A DNA stretch of 64,000 bases, from the NCBI RefSeq assembly GCF_000214595.1, contig NZ_AFIG01000001.1, forward strand, positions 1,902,382-1,966,381, written 5' to 3'. The notes under the pieces are model-generated. The model ran no database searches, was not told the DNA's origin, and saw only the letters and a program-made list of their open reading frames with translations. Positions 48,451-57,603 of this stretch are shown here, one piece after another; the stretch's first letter is position 1; each line of letters starts with the position of its first letter. This DNA comes from Methylophaga thalassica MP. GTDB lineage: Bacteria; Pseudomonadota; Gammaproteobacteria; Nitrosococcales; Methylophagaceae. A program made the position numbers and the translations under genes.

Positions 48451-50769
48451 TTAGACCTGCTTGGATAAAGCATCTAAAAAGAAATCTGCTTCGTAACGCG
48501 TTAATGTCAATAAAGGGCGAAGCTTCAAGGTTGCTCCATATTTTCCTGCTGCCCCAATCAACACCCCCGCATGTTTTAAGCCATTAATAATTTGTCGAGT
48601 TTTGCCTGGATCAGGAATGTGTTTATTATCTCTTTCACCAATATCTATGCCTAAAAATAAGCCCTGGCCACGCACATCAGCAATAAAAGATGATTGTTTG
48701 GCCATAAACTGAAGCTGCTGTTTGAGATAAGCGCCCATCTTGCGTGCATTTTCCTGCAGATTATCCTGTTGGATCGTATCCAGTACCGCCTGCCCTGCTG
48801 CTGCCGCAACAGGGTTACCACCAAAGGTATTAAAGTAGCCAACATCAGCACAAAACGATTCAAGATAATCCGGTCGCGTTGCCACAGCGGCCATCGGGAA
48901 ACCATTTCCCATCGGCTTACCCATTGTCACGATATCAGGCGTCAGTCCATGGAAGTCAAAGCCCCAGAAGGTCTCGCCCATGCGGGCAAATCCAGGTTGA
49001 ACTTCATCGGCAATGAAGACGCCACCAGCATCTCGTACCACATTAACGGCCTGTTTCAGAAACCCTCGTGGCTCTGAGTAAATACCATCCGATGAGAAAA
49101 TCGTATCTACTAATAATGCCGCCACCTTTATGCCACGCTGCTCAAGCGTTTCAACAGCCTCAGCCACTTTCGCGGCAAATCCTCCAGCAATATCGTCACC
49201 ATAAATAGCAGATGATGGTGCCGGAATCGCGACCACATTATCAGGTAAACTGCCCTGCTTGATGATCGACGGTGACACCGTTGTCACTAAGCTGGTATTA
49301 CCGTGATACGCATCTTCAGTGACTATAAAACCGGTTCCACCTGATGCATTTTCTGCCAGACGCATAGCCAGGTCATTGGCTTCACTCCCTGAGCATGTCA
49401 TCACCACATTGGATAGAGAATCTGGCAATGTTGCTTTCAGTGATTCCAGATAATCATCCACCACAGAGACCAAATAGCGGGTATGCACGTTTAAGGTTGC
49501 AATTTGTTTGGATACAGCCGCGACAACTCTCGGATGGCAATGCCCCAGACAAGGCACATTATTATAAAAATCAAGATAGCGTTTACCATCTGCAGCATGC
49601 ATCCAAGCGCCCTGAGCAGAAACCATTTCAATCGGGTTTTGATAAAACAATACAGATGCGGCGCCCAGATTATCTAATCGTCTTTCCACATTTTTATTAT
49701 GTTTACCAGGCTTAGCTTCAAACGCATTCATATCAAGAATACGTTTTTCATTCAGGGGTAACTTTTCTTGTTCTTCATGCTCATCAAGATAGCGTTTGGC
49801 TAATTCAATGGTACCGGCTGTATATTTATCGAAGCCCGCCTCAGCTGCCGTTTCAGTTTCAGGATGACTCGCCACCCAAGCGGTCAACAGCAAGCGCCGG
49901 AACATCACAAATGTCGAAATCATCGCTTCATCTTCATCCGATAGCGGTGAAACACTTTTATAACCGCGTATCCAGGCGCGCTCTAGTTCTGGTAATAATG
50001 GCGATAACTCCAGGAATGACACCGCTGAAGCAAAATCATACATAAACCAGCTAAAACCGCAGTCATCAAAATCGATGACACCGAGATCATGGCCGTCGGC
50101 CAATAAATTGGCTAAACGTAAATCAGCATGAACCAGTCCAAAACGTTCTGGTCCTTCACCATAATCTGCCAGTTTTGACTCAAGGACTTCACACAGTCTT
50201 TCCAGCACATTTTTACCTTGCTCATCCAGCCCCAAAGCCTCACGCCAGTCTCCCCATAAAGGTTGGCGGCCAAAAGCACTGTCAAAATTCCATTTTTTAC
50301 GCTGAAAAGTATCGGGTAATCCCCATTGCTTGGCATGCAAATGCAGTTTTGCGGAGGTCGCACCTAATAATTCAAAGCCTTCTATCAATGATTCATCTTC
50401 ACTCGGCTGCTGTCCAGGAAGGAACTCAAACGCCACCACATAACGGGCTGTGCCATCATCATCAAACTCTGCCACCAAGGAGCCATCCTCCATAGCAAGT
50501 GGCTCTGGGGTGTTCAAGACTTGCTGCTGACGTAATGACTGTATCCACATCAATTCAGACAGAATCTCATTTTTAGAATGATAATCAGGCCGATGTACTC
50601 GAATAATAAATTGGTTATCACGCTGCTCATCTTTAATTAAAAATGTGGCATTTTCCGACACGGTCAATAACGAAATTGTGGCCTTATCGGACACACCCCA
50701 CAGAGGAAGTAAGCTTTTTACTCCGCGCGTCAAGCCTTGAACAAACAAGGAATTATATAAACCAGCCAT
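48451..50769 (-). CDS. Fusion of APH-type kinase and class III aminotransferase-fold phospho-lyase
   Basis: A 772-residue two-domain protein. Residues 1-330 form a choline/aminoglycoside-kinase (APH) fold with catalytic loop HADLRLAN (214-221) and Mg site DFDD (233-236). Residues 350-772 form a class III PLP enzyme with GSEANDLAMRLA, the signature IADEVQPGFARMGETFWGF (587-605) and the Schiff-base lysine K618 in MGKPMGNG. Relatives in animals are separate proteins: hydroxylysine kinase (HYKK) and the phospho-lyases ETNPPL/PHYKPL. The fusion therefore probably phosphorylates an amino alcohol and then eliminates phosphate and ammonia to give an aldehyde. Some bacterial homologues carry an extra central peptidase-like domain that is absent here. 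Substrate unknown; antibiotic resistance is unlikely. Confidence 0.85.
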   Translation of the reverse strand: MAGLYNSLFVQGLTRGVKSLLPLWGVSDKATISLLTVSENATFLIKDEQRDNQFIIRVHRPDYHSKNEILSELMWIQSLRQQQVLNTPEPLAMEDGSLVAEFDDDGTARYVVAFEFLPGQQPSEDESLIEGFELLGATSAKLHLHAKQWGLPDTFQRKKWNFDSAFGRQPLWGDWREALGLDEQGKNVLERLCEVLESKLADYGEGPERFGLVHADLRLANLLADGHDLGVIDFDDCGFSWFMYDFASAVSFLELSPLLPELERAWIRGYKSVSPLSDEDEAMISTFVMFRRLLLTAWVASHPETETAAEAGFDKYTAGTIELAKRYLDEHEEQEKLPLNEKRILDMNAFEAKPGKHNKNVERRLDNLGAASVLFYQNPIEMVSAQGAWMHAADGKRYLDFYNNVPCLGHCHPRVVAAVSKQIATLNVHTRYLVSVVDDYLESLKATLPDSLSNVVMTCSGSEANDLAMRLAENASGGTGFIVTEDAYHGNTSLVTTVSPSIIKQGSLPDNVVAIPAPSSAIYGDDIAGGFAAKVAEAVETLEQRGIKVAALLVDTIFSSDGIYSEPRGFLKQAVNVVRDAGGVFIADEVQPGFARMGETFWGFDFHGLTPDIVTMGKPMGNGFPMAAVATRPDYLESFCADVGYFNTFGGNPVAAAAGQAVLDTIQQDNLQENARKMGAYLKQQLQFMAKQSSFIADVRGQGLFLGIDIGERDNKHIPDPGKTRQIINGLKHAGVLIGAAGKYGATLKLRPLLTLTRYEADFFLDALSKQV

Positions 50770-50831
50770 AAAAACAAACCTCTAAAAACTGTATGGATTA
50801 GCCACATTTATATATTCATTTTTACTGACTT

Positions 50832-50871
50832 GCAATATTTTTGTTGCAAAGCGCAAGATTTATGTTACAAA
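50832..50871. repeat. Two 19-bp imperfect direct repeats, 21 bp apart (probable operator)
   Basis: gcaatatttttgttgcaaa (50832-50850) and gcaagatttatgttacaaa (50853-50871) match at 16 of 19 positions with a 21-bp period, two helical turns. The first copy also contains TTGCAA twice, 8 bp apart. They lie in the 144-bp region between the divergent fusion and dehydrogenase genes, ending 42 bp before the dehydrogenase ATG. Tandem sites on one helix face suit a DeoR-family repressor. Confidence 0.6.
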
Positions 50872-50913
50872 TACAGTCACAACACTATTCAATAAATATA
50901 CGGAGAACTGCAT

Positions 50914-51693
50914 ATGCTCACTTCAATTAAGAACAAATCTGTCATTGTCACTGGTGGCTCGAAAGGTATTGGTAAAGGTATTGCCAGTGTATTTGCAAAG
51001 CAAGGTGCAAAAGTCATGATCGCTGCTCGTGGTGAAGCCGCTGCTAAACAAACTGTTGAAGAAATTAATGCCAACGGTGGCACAGCAGATTATTACTTAT
51101 GCGACGTCTCAAACTGGGAGCAAGTTCAGGCATTAGTCGCCTATACCGAAGAGAGTTTCAGTAGCGTTGATATTCTCTGCGCGAATGCAGGCACCTTTCC
51201 ACAAAAGAAAATTGTCGACTTAACACCAGAAGACTGGGATGACATCATGTCAGCCAATCTGAAAAGCACCTTCTTGTGTGTGAAAGCGTGTATTCCACAG
51301 TTCGAAAAACAAGGTAAAGGTCGTGTGGTGGTGACCTCATCTATTACTGGCCCAATCACCGGTTACCCTGGCTGGTCTCACTACGGTGCAACAAAAGCAG
51401 GTCAGTTAGGTTTTATGAAAACAGCTGCAATGGAACTGGCTCGTTATAACACCACAATCAATGCCGTCATGCCAGGCAATATTTACACTGAAGGTTTAGC
51501 CAGTTTGGGTGAAGAATATCTGAACAGCATGGCTGCGGCGATCCCATTAAAACGTCTGGGTGCCGTCGAAGATATTGCCAACGCGGCCTTATTCTTTGCT
51601 GCTGATGAAGCCGCTTACATCACCGGACAGCAGATTGTCGTGGATGGTGGTCAAACCTTGCCTGAATGCATGGAAGCAGTAGCGGAAATCTAA
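50914..51693 (+). CDS. Short-chain dehydrogenase/reductase
   Basis: A classical SDR of 259 residues using NAD(P)H. The cofactor motif TGGSKGIG is at 13-20, NAG at about 91-93, and the catalytic Ser143, Tyr157 and Lys161 lie in TSSITG and YGATKAG. The end PLKRLGAVEDIANAALFFAADEAAYITGQQIVVDGGQTLPE is FabG-like, but there is no fab context. Being divergent from the kinase/phospho-lyase fusion across a shared repeat-bearing region, it probably acts on the same substrate, for example interconverting an amino ketone and an amino alcohol, which is inference. GGAG ribosome site present. Confidence 0.88.
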   Translation: MLTSIKNKSVIVTGGSKGIGKGIASVFAKQGAKVMIAARGEAAAKQTVEEINANGGTADYYLCDVSNWEQVQALVAYTEESFSSVDILCANAGTFPQKKIVDLTPEDWDDIMSANLKSTFLCVKACIPQFEKQGKGRVVVTSSITGPITGYPGWSHYGATKAGQLGFMKTAAMELARYNTTINAVMPGNIYTEGLASLGEEYLNSMAAAIPLKRLGAVEDIANAALFFAADEAAYITGQQIVVDGGQTLPECMEAVAEI

Positions 51694-51719
51694 TAGCAAA
51701 TACACTTGCTATATCACAT

Positions 51720-51752
51720 AAAAAAAGGCACTGATCATCAGTGCCTTTTTTA
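51720..51752. terminator. Bidirectional intrinsic terminator between SDR and YdeP-like genes
   Basis: GGCACTGAT (51727-51735) and ATCAGTGCC (51737-51745) form a near-perfect palindromic hairpin flanked by A and T runs on both sides, serving the convergent genes. Confidence 0.9.
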
Positions 51753-51770
51753 TTTCTTGCCTGGTCTAAC

Positions 51771-54092
51771 TTAGGCTACAGATGCTGTCACCGCTTCATT
51801 GGCATTAGCTGCACTGGCCACCACTTTAATTGCAATGAATTTAGAGGTCGGTGTAAAAGTCTTATCACCATAACTTTCCAGTGGCACTAATGGATTCGTT
51901 TCCGGGTAATATGCTGCCGCCTGACCTTGCGGGATGTCATAACTCAACAAGGTGAAGTTAGACACTTTTCTTTCTTTGCCATCTTCCCAAACTGTGATCA
52001 TGTCAACTTTCTGGCCATGCTCGAGGCCAAGACGTTTAATATCCGCTTCATTTGCAAAGACCACATCACGCATGCCATACACACCACGGTAACGGTCATT
52101 CATACTGTAAACCGTTGTATTGTATTGGTCGTGTGAACGCATGGTTTGCAAAATCAGATCTGGCGTTTGTCCTTTCATGGTGACCTGATCCTGTAACAAG
52201 GTTTTAGGTAATGGATTGGCAACAAAGTTAGCTTTGCCTGTTGAAGTGTTCCATTGATGTTCCGCCGCCGCATTACCTAAGTAGAAGCCACCCGGATGTT
52301 GTATTTTCTCACTGAAACCTTCAAAACCAGGAATGACTTCAGCGATTAAGTCACGGATGCGATCATAGTCTTCTACCAGCCATTCCCAATCCACGGGTTT
52401 ATTACCTAATGTGGCTTTAGCGATACCGGCAATAATAGACGCTTCAGAGCGTAATAGAGGTGAAAATGGTTTTAGCTGGCCATAGGAGATATGTACCATA
52501 CTGAAGGTATCTTCCACCGTCACACCCTGTAACCCTGATTTTTGGAAGTCTTTTTCAGTACGTCCCAGACAAGGCAGGATCAAGGCTTCTTTTCCAGTAA
52601 CAAGATGACTACGGTTCAATTTGGTTGAAATCTGCACAGTCAGATCACAATTTCGCATAGCCTGATGAGAACGTTCGGTATCTGGGGTTGCCTGAACAAA
52701 GTTACCACCGAGTCCGAAGAACACTTTCGCCTGACCTTTTTCCATCGCATCAATGGCCTGAACCGTTGTATGTCCATGATCGCGCGGGACTTTAAAATCA
52801 AAGCGTTTTTCAATCGCATCCAATAACCATTCCGGTGGTTGCTCATCAATCCCCATCGTACGATCACCCTGCACATTGCTGTGACCACGTACAGGCGATA
52901 ATCCCGCCCCAGGACGACCGATATTGCCACGCAGTAATTGCAGATTCACAATTTCCTGTACTGTCGGTACTGAATGCACATGCTGTGTGATCCCCATGGC
53001 CCAACACATAATGACGCGCTCAGCTTTACCATAAATTCTGGCAGCCATTTCAATTTCGGCCAGGCTCAAACCCGACTGAGATTCGATTAACTCCCAAGGG
53101 GTGTTATCGATTTCGGCAAAATAATCGTCCATACCGTGTGTATGTTGCTGGATAAACTCATGGTCTAATACGGCAGGTTTGCCTTTTTGCTGCGCTTCAC
53201 GATCCCATTGTAATAAGAATTTGGCCATACCACGGATAGCTGCCATATCACCACCTAATGCGGGTCTGAAATAGGCGCTATTCGTAGGCTCTGACTCATT
53301 GGTCAGCATTTCAAGTGGGCTTTGTGGGTGTTGGAACCGTTCCAAGCCACGTTCTTTTAGTGGGTTAAAGCACACCACATGCGCGCCACGTTTTACCGCT
53401 TCACTTAACGGTTCCAACATGCGTGGATGATTGGTGCCTGGATTTTGACCGATGACAAAAATCGCATCCGCTTCAGCAAAGTCTTCAAAGGTAACCGTTC
53501 CTTTTCCTACGCCAATTGCTTCAGACATGCCTATACCACTGGCTTCATGGCACATATTGGAGCAGTCAGGAAAATTATTGGTACCAAAGGCACGAACAAA
53601 AAGCTGATACAAAAATGCCGCTTCGTTACTGGCGCGACCAGAGGTGTAGAATTCGGCCTGATGAGGAGAATCAAGTTGGTTAAGATGTTTTGCTACTGTA
53701 TCAAACGCTTCTTGCCAGGTAATGGTCTCGTAATGATCTGTGTCTGCGTTGTAACGCATCGGATGGGTAATACGGCCTTGTGACTCCAACCAGAAATCAC
53801 TCTCTTTGAGTAATTCAGTATTACTGTACTTAGCGAAAAAGGCTGGGGTGACCTTACGGCCAGTGGCTTCCCAGTTAACTGCTTTAGCGCCATTTTCACA
53901 AAATTTAATCATGCCTTTTTCAGGCGTTTCCCCCCAGGCACACCCTGGGCAGTCAAGACCGTGATCCTGATTTGTTTTCAGCATCGCACGGATGTTGGAT
54001 ATAGCATTTTTGCTACCCAACCAGTTACGAGTAACACTGATAAGTGCACCCCAACCAGCAGCTGGACCATTGTAGGGCTTGTAATGACTCAC
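51771..54092 (-). CDS. FdhF/YdeP-type molybdopterin oxidoreductase
   Basis: A 773-residue member of the DMSO-reductase superfamily closest in pattern to YdeP, a formate-dehydrogenase-like protein of unknown substrate linked to acid resistance in E. coli. The N-terminus has LDCPGCAWGE and KFCENGAKAVNWEATG, only three cysteines, so the usual four-Cys 4Fe-4S site is incomplete. The likely Mo ligand is the Cys in SNMCHEASGIGM, aligned with Sec140/His141 of FdhH. Cofactor blocks are IFVIGQNPGTNHPR, RGHSNVQGDRTMGI and the C-terminal MRSHDQYNTTVYSMNDRYRG. No partner subunit or fdhD is adjacent. It stands alone after the terminator shared with the SDR. Confidence 0.88.
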   Translation of the reverse strand: MSHYKPYNGPAAGWGALISVTRNWLGSKNAISNIRAMLKTNQDHGLDCPGCAWGETPEKGMIKFCENGAKAVNWEATGRKVTPAFFAKYSNTELLKESDFWLESQGRITHPMRYNADTDHYETITWQEAFDTVAKHLNQLDSPHQAEFYTSGRASNEAAFLYQLFVRAFGTNNFPDCSNMCHEASGIGMSEAIGVGKGTVTFEDFAEADAIFVIGQNPGTNHPRMLEPLSEAVKRGAHVVCFNPLKERGLERFQHPQSPLEMLTNESEPTNSAYFRPALGGDMAAIRGMAKFLLQWDREAQQKGKPAVLDHEFIQQHTHGMDDYFAEIDNTPWELIESQSGLSLAEIEMAARIYGKAERVIMCWAMGITQHVHSVPTVQEIVNLQLLRGNIGRPGAGLSPVRGHSNVQGDRTMGIDEQPPEWLLDAIEKRFDFKVPRDHGHTTVQAIDAMEKGQAKVFFGLGGNFVQATPDTERSHQAMRNCDLTVQISTKLNRSHLVTGKEALILPCLGRTEKDFQKSGLQGVTVEDTFSMVHISYGQLKPFSPLLRSEASIIAGIAKATLGNKPVDWEWLVEDYDRIRDLIAEVIPGFEGFSEKIQHPGGFYLGNAAAEHQWNTSTGKANFVANPLPKTLLQDQVTMKGQTPDLILQTMRSHDQYNTTVYSMNDRYRGVYGMRDVVFANEADIKRLGLEHGQKVDMITVWEDGKERKVSNFTLLSYDIPQGQAAAYYPETNPLVPLESYGDKTFTPTSKFIAIKVVASAANANEAVTASVA

Positions 54093-54459
54093 TAGGACAT
54101 CTCTCCGGACAAGATAATAAAAACAGCTAACAACGGTTCATGAAAAACAAAGCATTACGCTTGTTATGACAGGCATCTCATCGTTGTAGCCGAATACGGT
54201 AAGTGAGATCAGAACGGCATGTTCTGCATGATGAAACAGGATCTGATAGTTAATGATAAATCCTGTCATCCTTCTGATCATTGCGATCACGAATATTATA
54301 ATTTGCTTCTATAGTCAGCATCAATATTACATTCAATTTCAGGAAAAACTTCCTCTAGCGGCTATTAAATATTTGCTTTTAAAAACAGTGAAATAAAATT
54401 AACTTAACGTTAACTATCTCTATGCTAAGATAAATAAATTTCAGCTAATCAGGTAAGTC
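54093..54459. other. 367-bp intergenic region between the YdeP-like and marR-like genes
   Basis: This divergent promoter region is AT-rich and I find no frame or RNA gene in it. A 10-bp palindrome TTAACGTTAA (54404-54413) lies 47 bp before the marR-like ATG and could be an operator for that regulator; it is short, so this is weak. Confidence 0.45.
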
Positions 54460-54975
54460 ATGTCGCCACAAAATATGGATGATTTGGATGTCATCATGCA
54501 GCAATGGAAACACGTGGGTCTAGAGACCGATGCAGATGCCATCAAAGTCGTCGGCCGAATTTTGCGCATAGCAAAGACTATTGAACAGCAACTAGCTGAG
54601 CTACACCGAACCTTTGATCTCAAGCCGGGTGAGTTTGATGTACTCGCCACGCTAAAACGTGAAAACAAATGCTATTTGACCCCATCAGAACTTTATCAGA
54701 GCATGCTGCTCACCTCTGGTGCCATGACAAGCCGGCTGGACAGACTGGAACAGAAAATGCTCATTCAGCGCAAACATTGTCAACAGGATCGTCGAAAAGT
54801 GTTGGTCTCTTTAACCAGCAGTGGTAAAAAACTTATCAACACCGCCTATCCAGCTCACTTTGTATTACTTGAAAAGCTCCTTTCTTCGATAGAAAACAAA
54901 GATAAAGCCTTACTAGCGAACTTACTCAAGTCGACACTTGCCTCTATTGACTCATCAACCATTGATACCTTATGA
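54460..54975 (+). CDS. MarR-family transcriptional regulator
   Basis: The 171-residue winged-helix regulator has the MarR core: GEFDVLATLKR, LTPSELYQSMLLTSGAMTSRLDRLEQKMLIQRKHCQQDRRKVLVSLT in pattern (recognition helix about 80-100, wing DRRK). Its stop overlaps the MFS start (ATGA), so it likely controls this efflux cluster and itself, as MarR and EmrR proteins do. Confidence 0.9.
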   Translation: MSPQNMDDLDVIMQQWKHVGLETDADAIKVVGRILRIAKTIEQQLAELHRTFDLKPGEFDVLATLKRENKCYLTPSELYQSMLLTSGAMTSRLDRLEQKMLIQRKHCQQDRRKVLVSLTSSGKKLINTAYPAHFVLLEKLLSSIENKDKALLANLLKSTLASIDSSTIDTL

Positions 54976-56171
54976 ACCAAACGACAACGCCAACGAAGGC
55001 ACTTATTTTATTACTGGCAGCGTTGACCGCGCTGACGCCGTTAGCGATTGATGCCTACTTACCAGCCATCCCTCAAATGGCTAACGATTTAATCACCAGT
55101 ATTCATGACACCGAAATATCCTTGAGCCTCTACTTGGCTGGTTTTGCACTAGGTCAGATATTGGGTGGACCATTCTCCGATCATTTTGGCCGACGCACAG
55201 CAACGGGCAGTGGTTTGACGATTTTCTGTCTAGGTACGATTGGCATTATTTTCAGCCAGGATATCCACAGTGTTTGGGGCTTTAGAGTTATTCAAGCCAT
55301 TGGCGGAGGCGTTGCCGTTGTCAATGCTGCCGCTGTTATTCGAGATTTAAGTCATGGCAAAGACAGTGCCAGACACCTTTCCAATATGGCTGTCATCATG
55401 ATGCTTGCACCTTTATTGGCGCCACTTATCGGCATGCTGATCCTGCATATCAGTGGCTGGCGGCTTATCTTTGTTTTCTTACTTGTCTATGGTTTAACTA
55501 TCGGCATAGCACTGTTTTTTCGACTGCCAGAAACCCGTAAAAAGACAACCGAACGCACTAGTATGCTCAAGCGCTATGGCATGGTATTGAGTCATCGCTG
55601 TGCTCTGGGCTTTATTTTTTCTCAATGCTTTGCCCTCGCAGGAATGTTTGCCTTTATTACAGGCTCACCTTCCGTGTACATGGGATATTTTGAAATCAGC
55701 GAAACCATCTATCCGTTTCTATTTGGTTTGAATGTGATCGGTATGATGCTGGCGAACCGCCTCAATATTCGTTTGTTGCACTATTACAAACCACATTTTT
55801 TATTAAGTTTAGGGCAAGCCGCACAAATTCTGACCAGCTTAATTTTATTAAGCTATGTCAGTGTCATCGCACAGCCTCAACTCTGGTTTGTGGTGAGTTT
55901 ATTGATTTTATTTATTACTGCAATGGGATTGATTGTCTCAAATGCCACGTCTGGGACGGTGGAGTTTTTCCCCCACAACAGTGCAACGGCAACCGCATTG
56001 TTGGGCTCCATTGGCTTTGCTGCCGGTGCGCTCAGCGGTTCGCTGGTTGGTTTACTCGGCGATGGGACACCGTGGCCGATGGTTCTCATCATGTTTATCT
56101 GTTCCTTACTAGGTCCCATCCTCAGGACATTACTGCAATACGGCCAACAACAGCCGCAAACGCAGCCGTAA
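54972..56171 (+). CDS. Bcr/CflA-family MFS drug exporter
   Basis: A 12-TM major facilitator of 399 residues. TM1 shows LTPLAIDAYLPAIPQMANDL, the Bcr/CflA hallmark. The motif between TM2 and TM3 is GPFSDHFGRRTATGSG, and motif C-like residues occur near ALAPLIGMLI. It is a proton-driven inner-membrane exporter of drugs or siderophore-like compounds. It overlaps marR, and the outer membrane factor gene begins 64 bp after it. Confidence 0.9.
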   Translation: MNQTTTPTKALILLLAALTALTPLAIDAYLPAIPQMANDLITSIHDTEISLSLYLAGFALGQILGGPFSDHFGRRTATGSGLTIFCLGTIGIIFSQDIHSVWGFRVIQAIGGGVAVVNAAAVIRDLSHGKDSARHLSNMAVIMMLAPLLAPLIGMLILHISGWRLIFVFLLVYGLTIGIALFFRLPETRKKTTERTSMLKRYGMVLSHRCALGFIFSQCFALAGMFAFITGSPSVYMGYFEISETIYPFLFGLNVIGMMLANRLNIRLLHYYKPHFLLSLGQAAQILTSLILLSYVSVIAQPQLWFVVSLLILFITAMGLIVSNATSGTVEFFPHNSATATALLGSIGFAAGALSGSLVGLLGDGTPWPMVLIMFICSLLGPILRTLLQYGQQQPQTQP

Positions 56172-56235
56172 TTTTTAACCCCGTCTTAACTGACAGCCAT
56201 CTATGCTGTGCAGGTAAACGTTGATAGAGGTATTC

Positions 56236-57603
56236 ATGAAGTTAGCTTGTGTCAGACAAAGCAAAGTAATCACACTGTTGAGTACTACATTGTTGCTGTC
56301 AGCATGTATTTCCATGCCTGCGAGTCCTGATTACACACAACAAATTGAGCAACAACAAGCGCTGCCTGCCTGGTCACAATCTGCTGATGCTATTGCTGTT
56401 GTTTCGCTTAATAGTCTGATTGATTCAGAGCAGCTCAATCAGCTGGTAGAAACAGCTGTCGCTAACAATCCCACATTGCAGCAGACCTGGTTAACGCTAC
56501 AAATTCGTCAAACACAGTTACAACAAACCGATGCGGCACGTAAACCACAAGTCAGTGCGGATGCCAGTGCCACCCGCAGTGAAAATGCTTCGGATAGCTT
56601 TACTAGTAATATTGATATCAGCTGGCAGGCTGACCTATGGGGTAAGTTAAAAAACAATAGTCAGGCAGCCAGTAAAGACGTTATAGAACAAGCCCTGCTT
56701 TATCAGGCGGCCCGAGATAGTTTGAGCGCCGAAGTAATGAAAGCCTGGTTAAATCTCACTGCTACGTCACATGCCATTGATATAGAACAGCAGCGCTTGA
56801 ATACCCTAGAGCAAAATGAAACCTATATTCTGCAACGCTACAGAAATGGCATTGGTACGTTAGAAGATCTGGATAATGCTCGCAGTGCCAGTGCACAATC
56901 CAGGGCAAGTCTGGCTTCCTATCAAGAAGATTACCGTCAACAACAGCGTGACTTGAAGCAATTAGTGGGACTGAGCAATGCTCAGGACGTCGCTGCTCCG
57001 GAAAGCTACCCTCAAGTCAAACTGGCACTAGCTGACTTACCACAACAAACTCTGGCACGTCGGCCCGATTTACAAGCCGCTTATACTGCAATAGAAGCCA
57101 ATCAGTTACGAACCAAAGTAGCGTATAAACAACTACTGCCTAATTTGGATCTCGGCGCTGCAATCAAAGATGCGGCCTCTTCACCTCACCAGGCATTAAT
57201 GACTTCACCTTTGTGGTCATTACTGGCGCAACTGACAGCCCCGATTTATCAAGGCGGAGAACTACGTGCTGCTGCCAAAGAAGCTGAGTTAAATGAAGCT
57301 TATAGCTACCAGAGCTACCGAGAAACACTATTAACCGCTATTAATGAAGTGGAACGATACCTGAGTCTGGAACAAAATCTGATGACTCGTCAGCAACATA
57401 TTTCCGCTGCATTAAAAAGTGCCCAGAACAGTCTGAAACAATATCAAACAAGTTATCGAACCGGCCTAGTCGATATTCTGGATTTATTAACTGTTCAACA
57501 ACAAACCTACAATCTGGAAGCCTCTCTGGACAACCTGATTTATCAACGTTTAATCAACCGCATTAATCTTGGCTTAGCACTGGGCCTGGGAACAGCATCA
57601 TGA
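56236..57603 (+). CDS. Outer membrane efflux lipoprotein (NodT/OprM family)
   Basis: TolC-class channel of 455 residues. The signal peptide ends in lipobox LLSAC, followed by a conserved PDY. Two OEP repeats of long helices follow (about 60-240 and 270-450), with TSNIDISWQADLWGKL and ARRPDLQAAYTAIEANQLRTKVA typical of the family. I place the start at ATG 56236 after AGAGGT, not the upstream TTG. It overlaps the adaptor start by ATGA. Confidence 0.92.
   Translation: MKLACVRQSKVITLLSTTLLLSACISMPASPDYTQQIEQQQALPAWSQSADAIAVVSLNSLIDSEQLNQLVETAVANNPTLQQTWLTLQIRQTQLQQTDAARKPQVSADASATRSENASDSFTSNIDISWQADLWGKLKNNSQAASKDVIEQALLYQAARDSLSAEVMKAWLNLTATSHAIDIEQQRLNTLEQNETYILQRYRNGIGTLEDLDNARSASAQSRASLASYQEDYRQQQRDLKQLVGLSNAQDVAAPESYPQVKLALADLPQQTLARRPDLQAAYTAIEANQLRTKVAYKQLLPNLDLGAAIKDAASSPHQALMTSPLWSLLAQLTAPIYQGGELRAAAKEAELNEAYSYQSYRETLLTAINEVERYLSLEQNLMTRQQHISAALKSAQNSLKQYQTSYRTGLVDILDLLTVQQQTYNLEASLDNLIYQRLINRINLGLALGLGTAS

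Noticed and set aside
48451-50769. Aminoglycoside resistance gene, because of the APH domain
   Set aside because: The kinase is fused to a PLP phospho-lyase-type domain and lies in a catabolic context with no mobile element.
54404-54413. TTAACGTTAA as a firm MarR operator
   Set aside because: Ten bases of AT-rich palindrome can arise by chance; mentioned only as a weak possibility.
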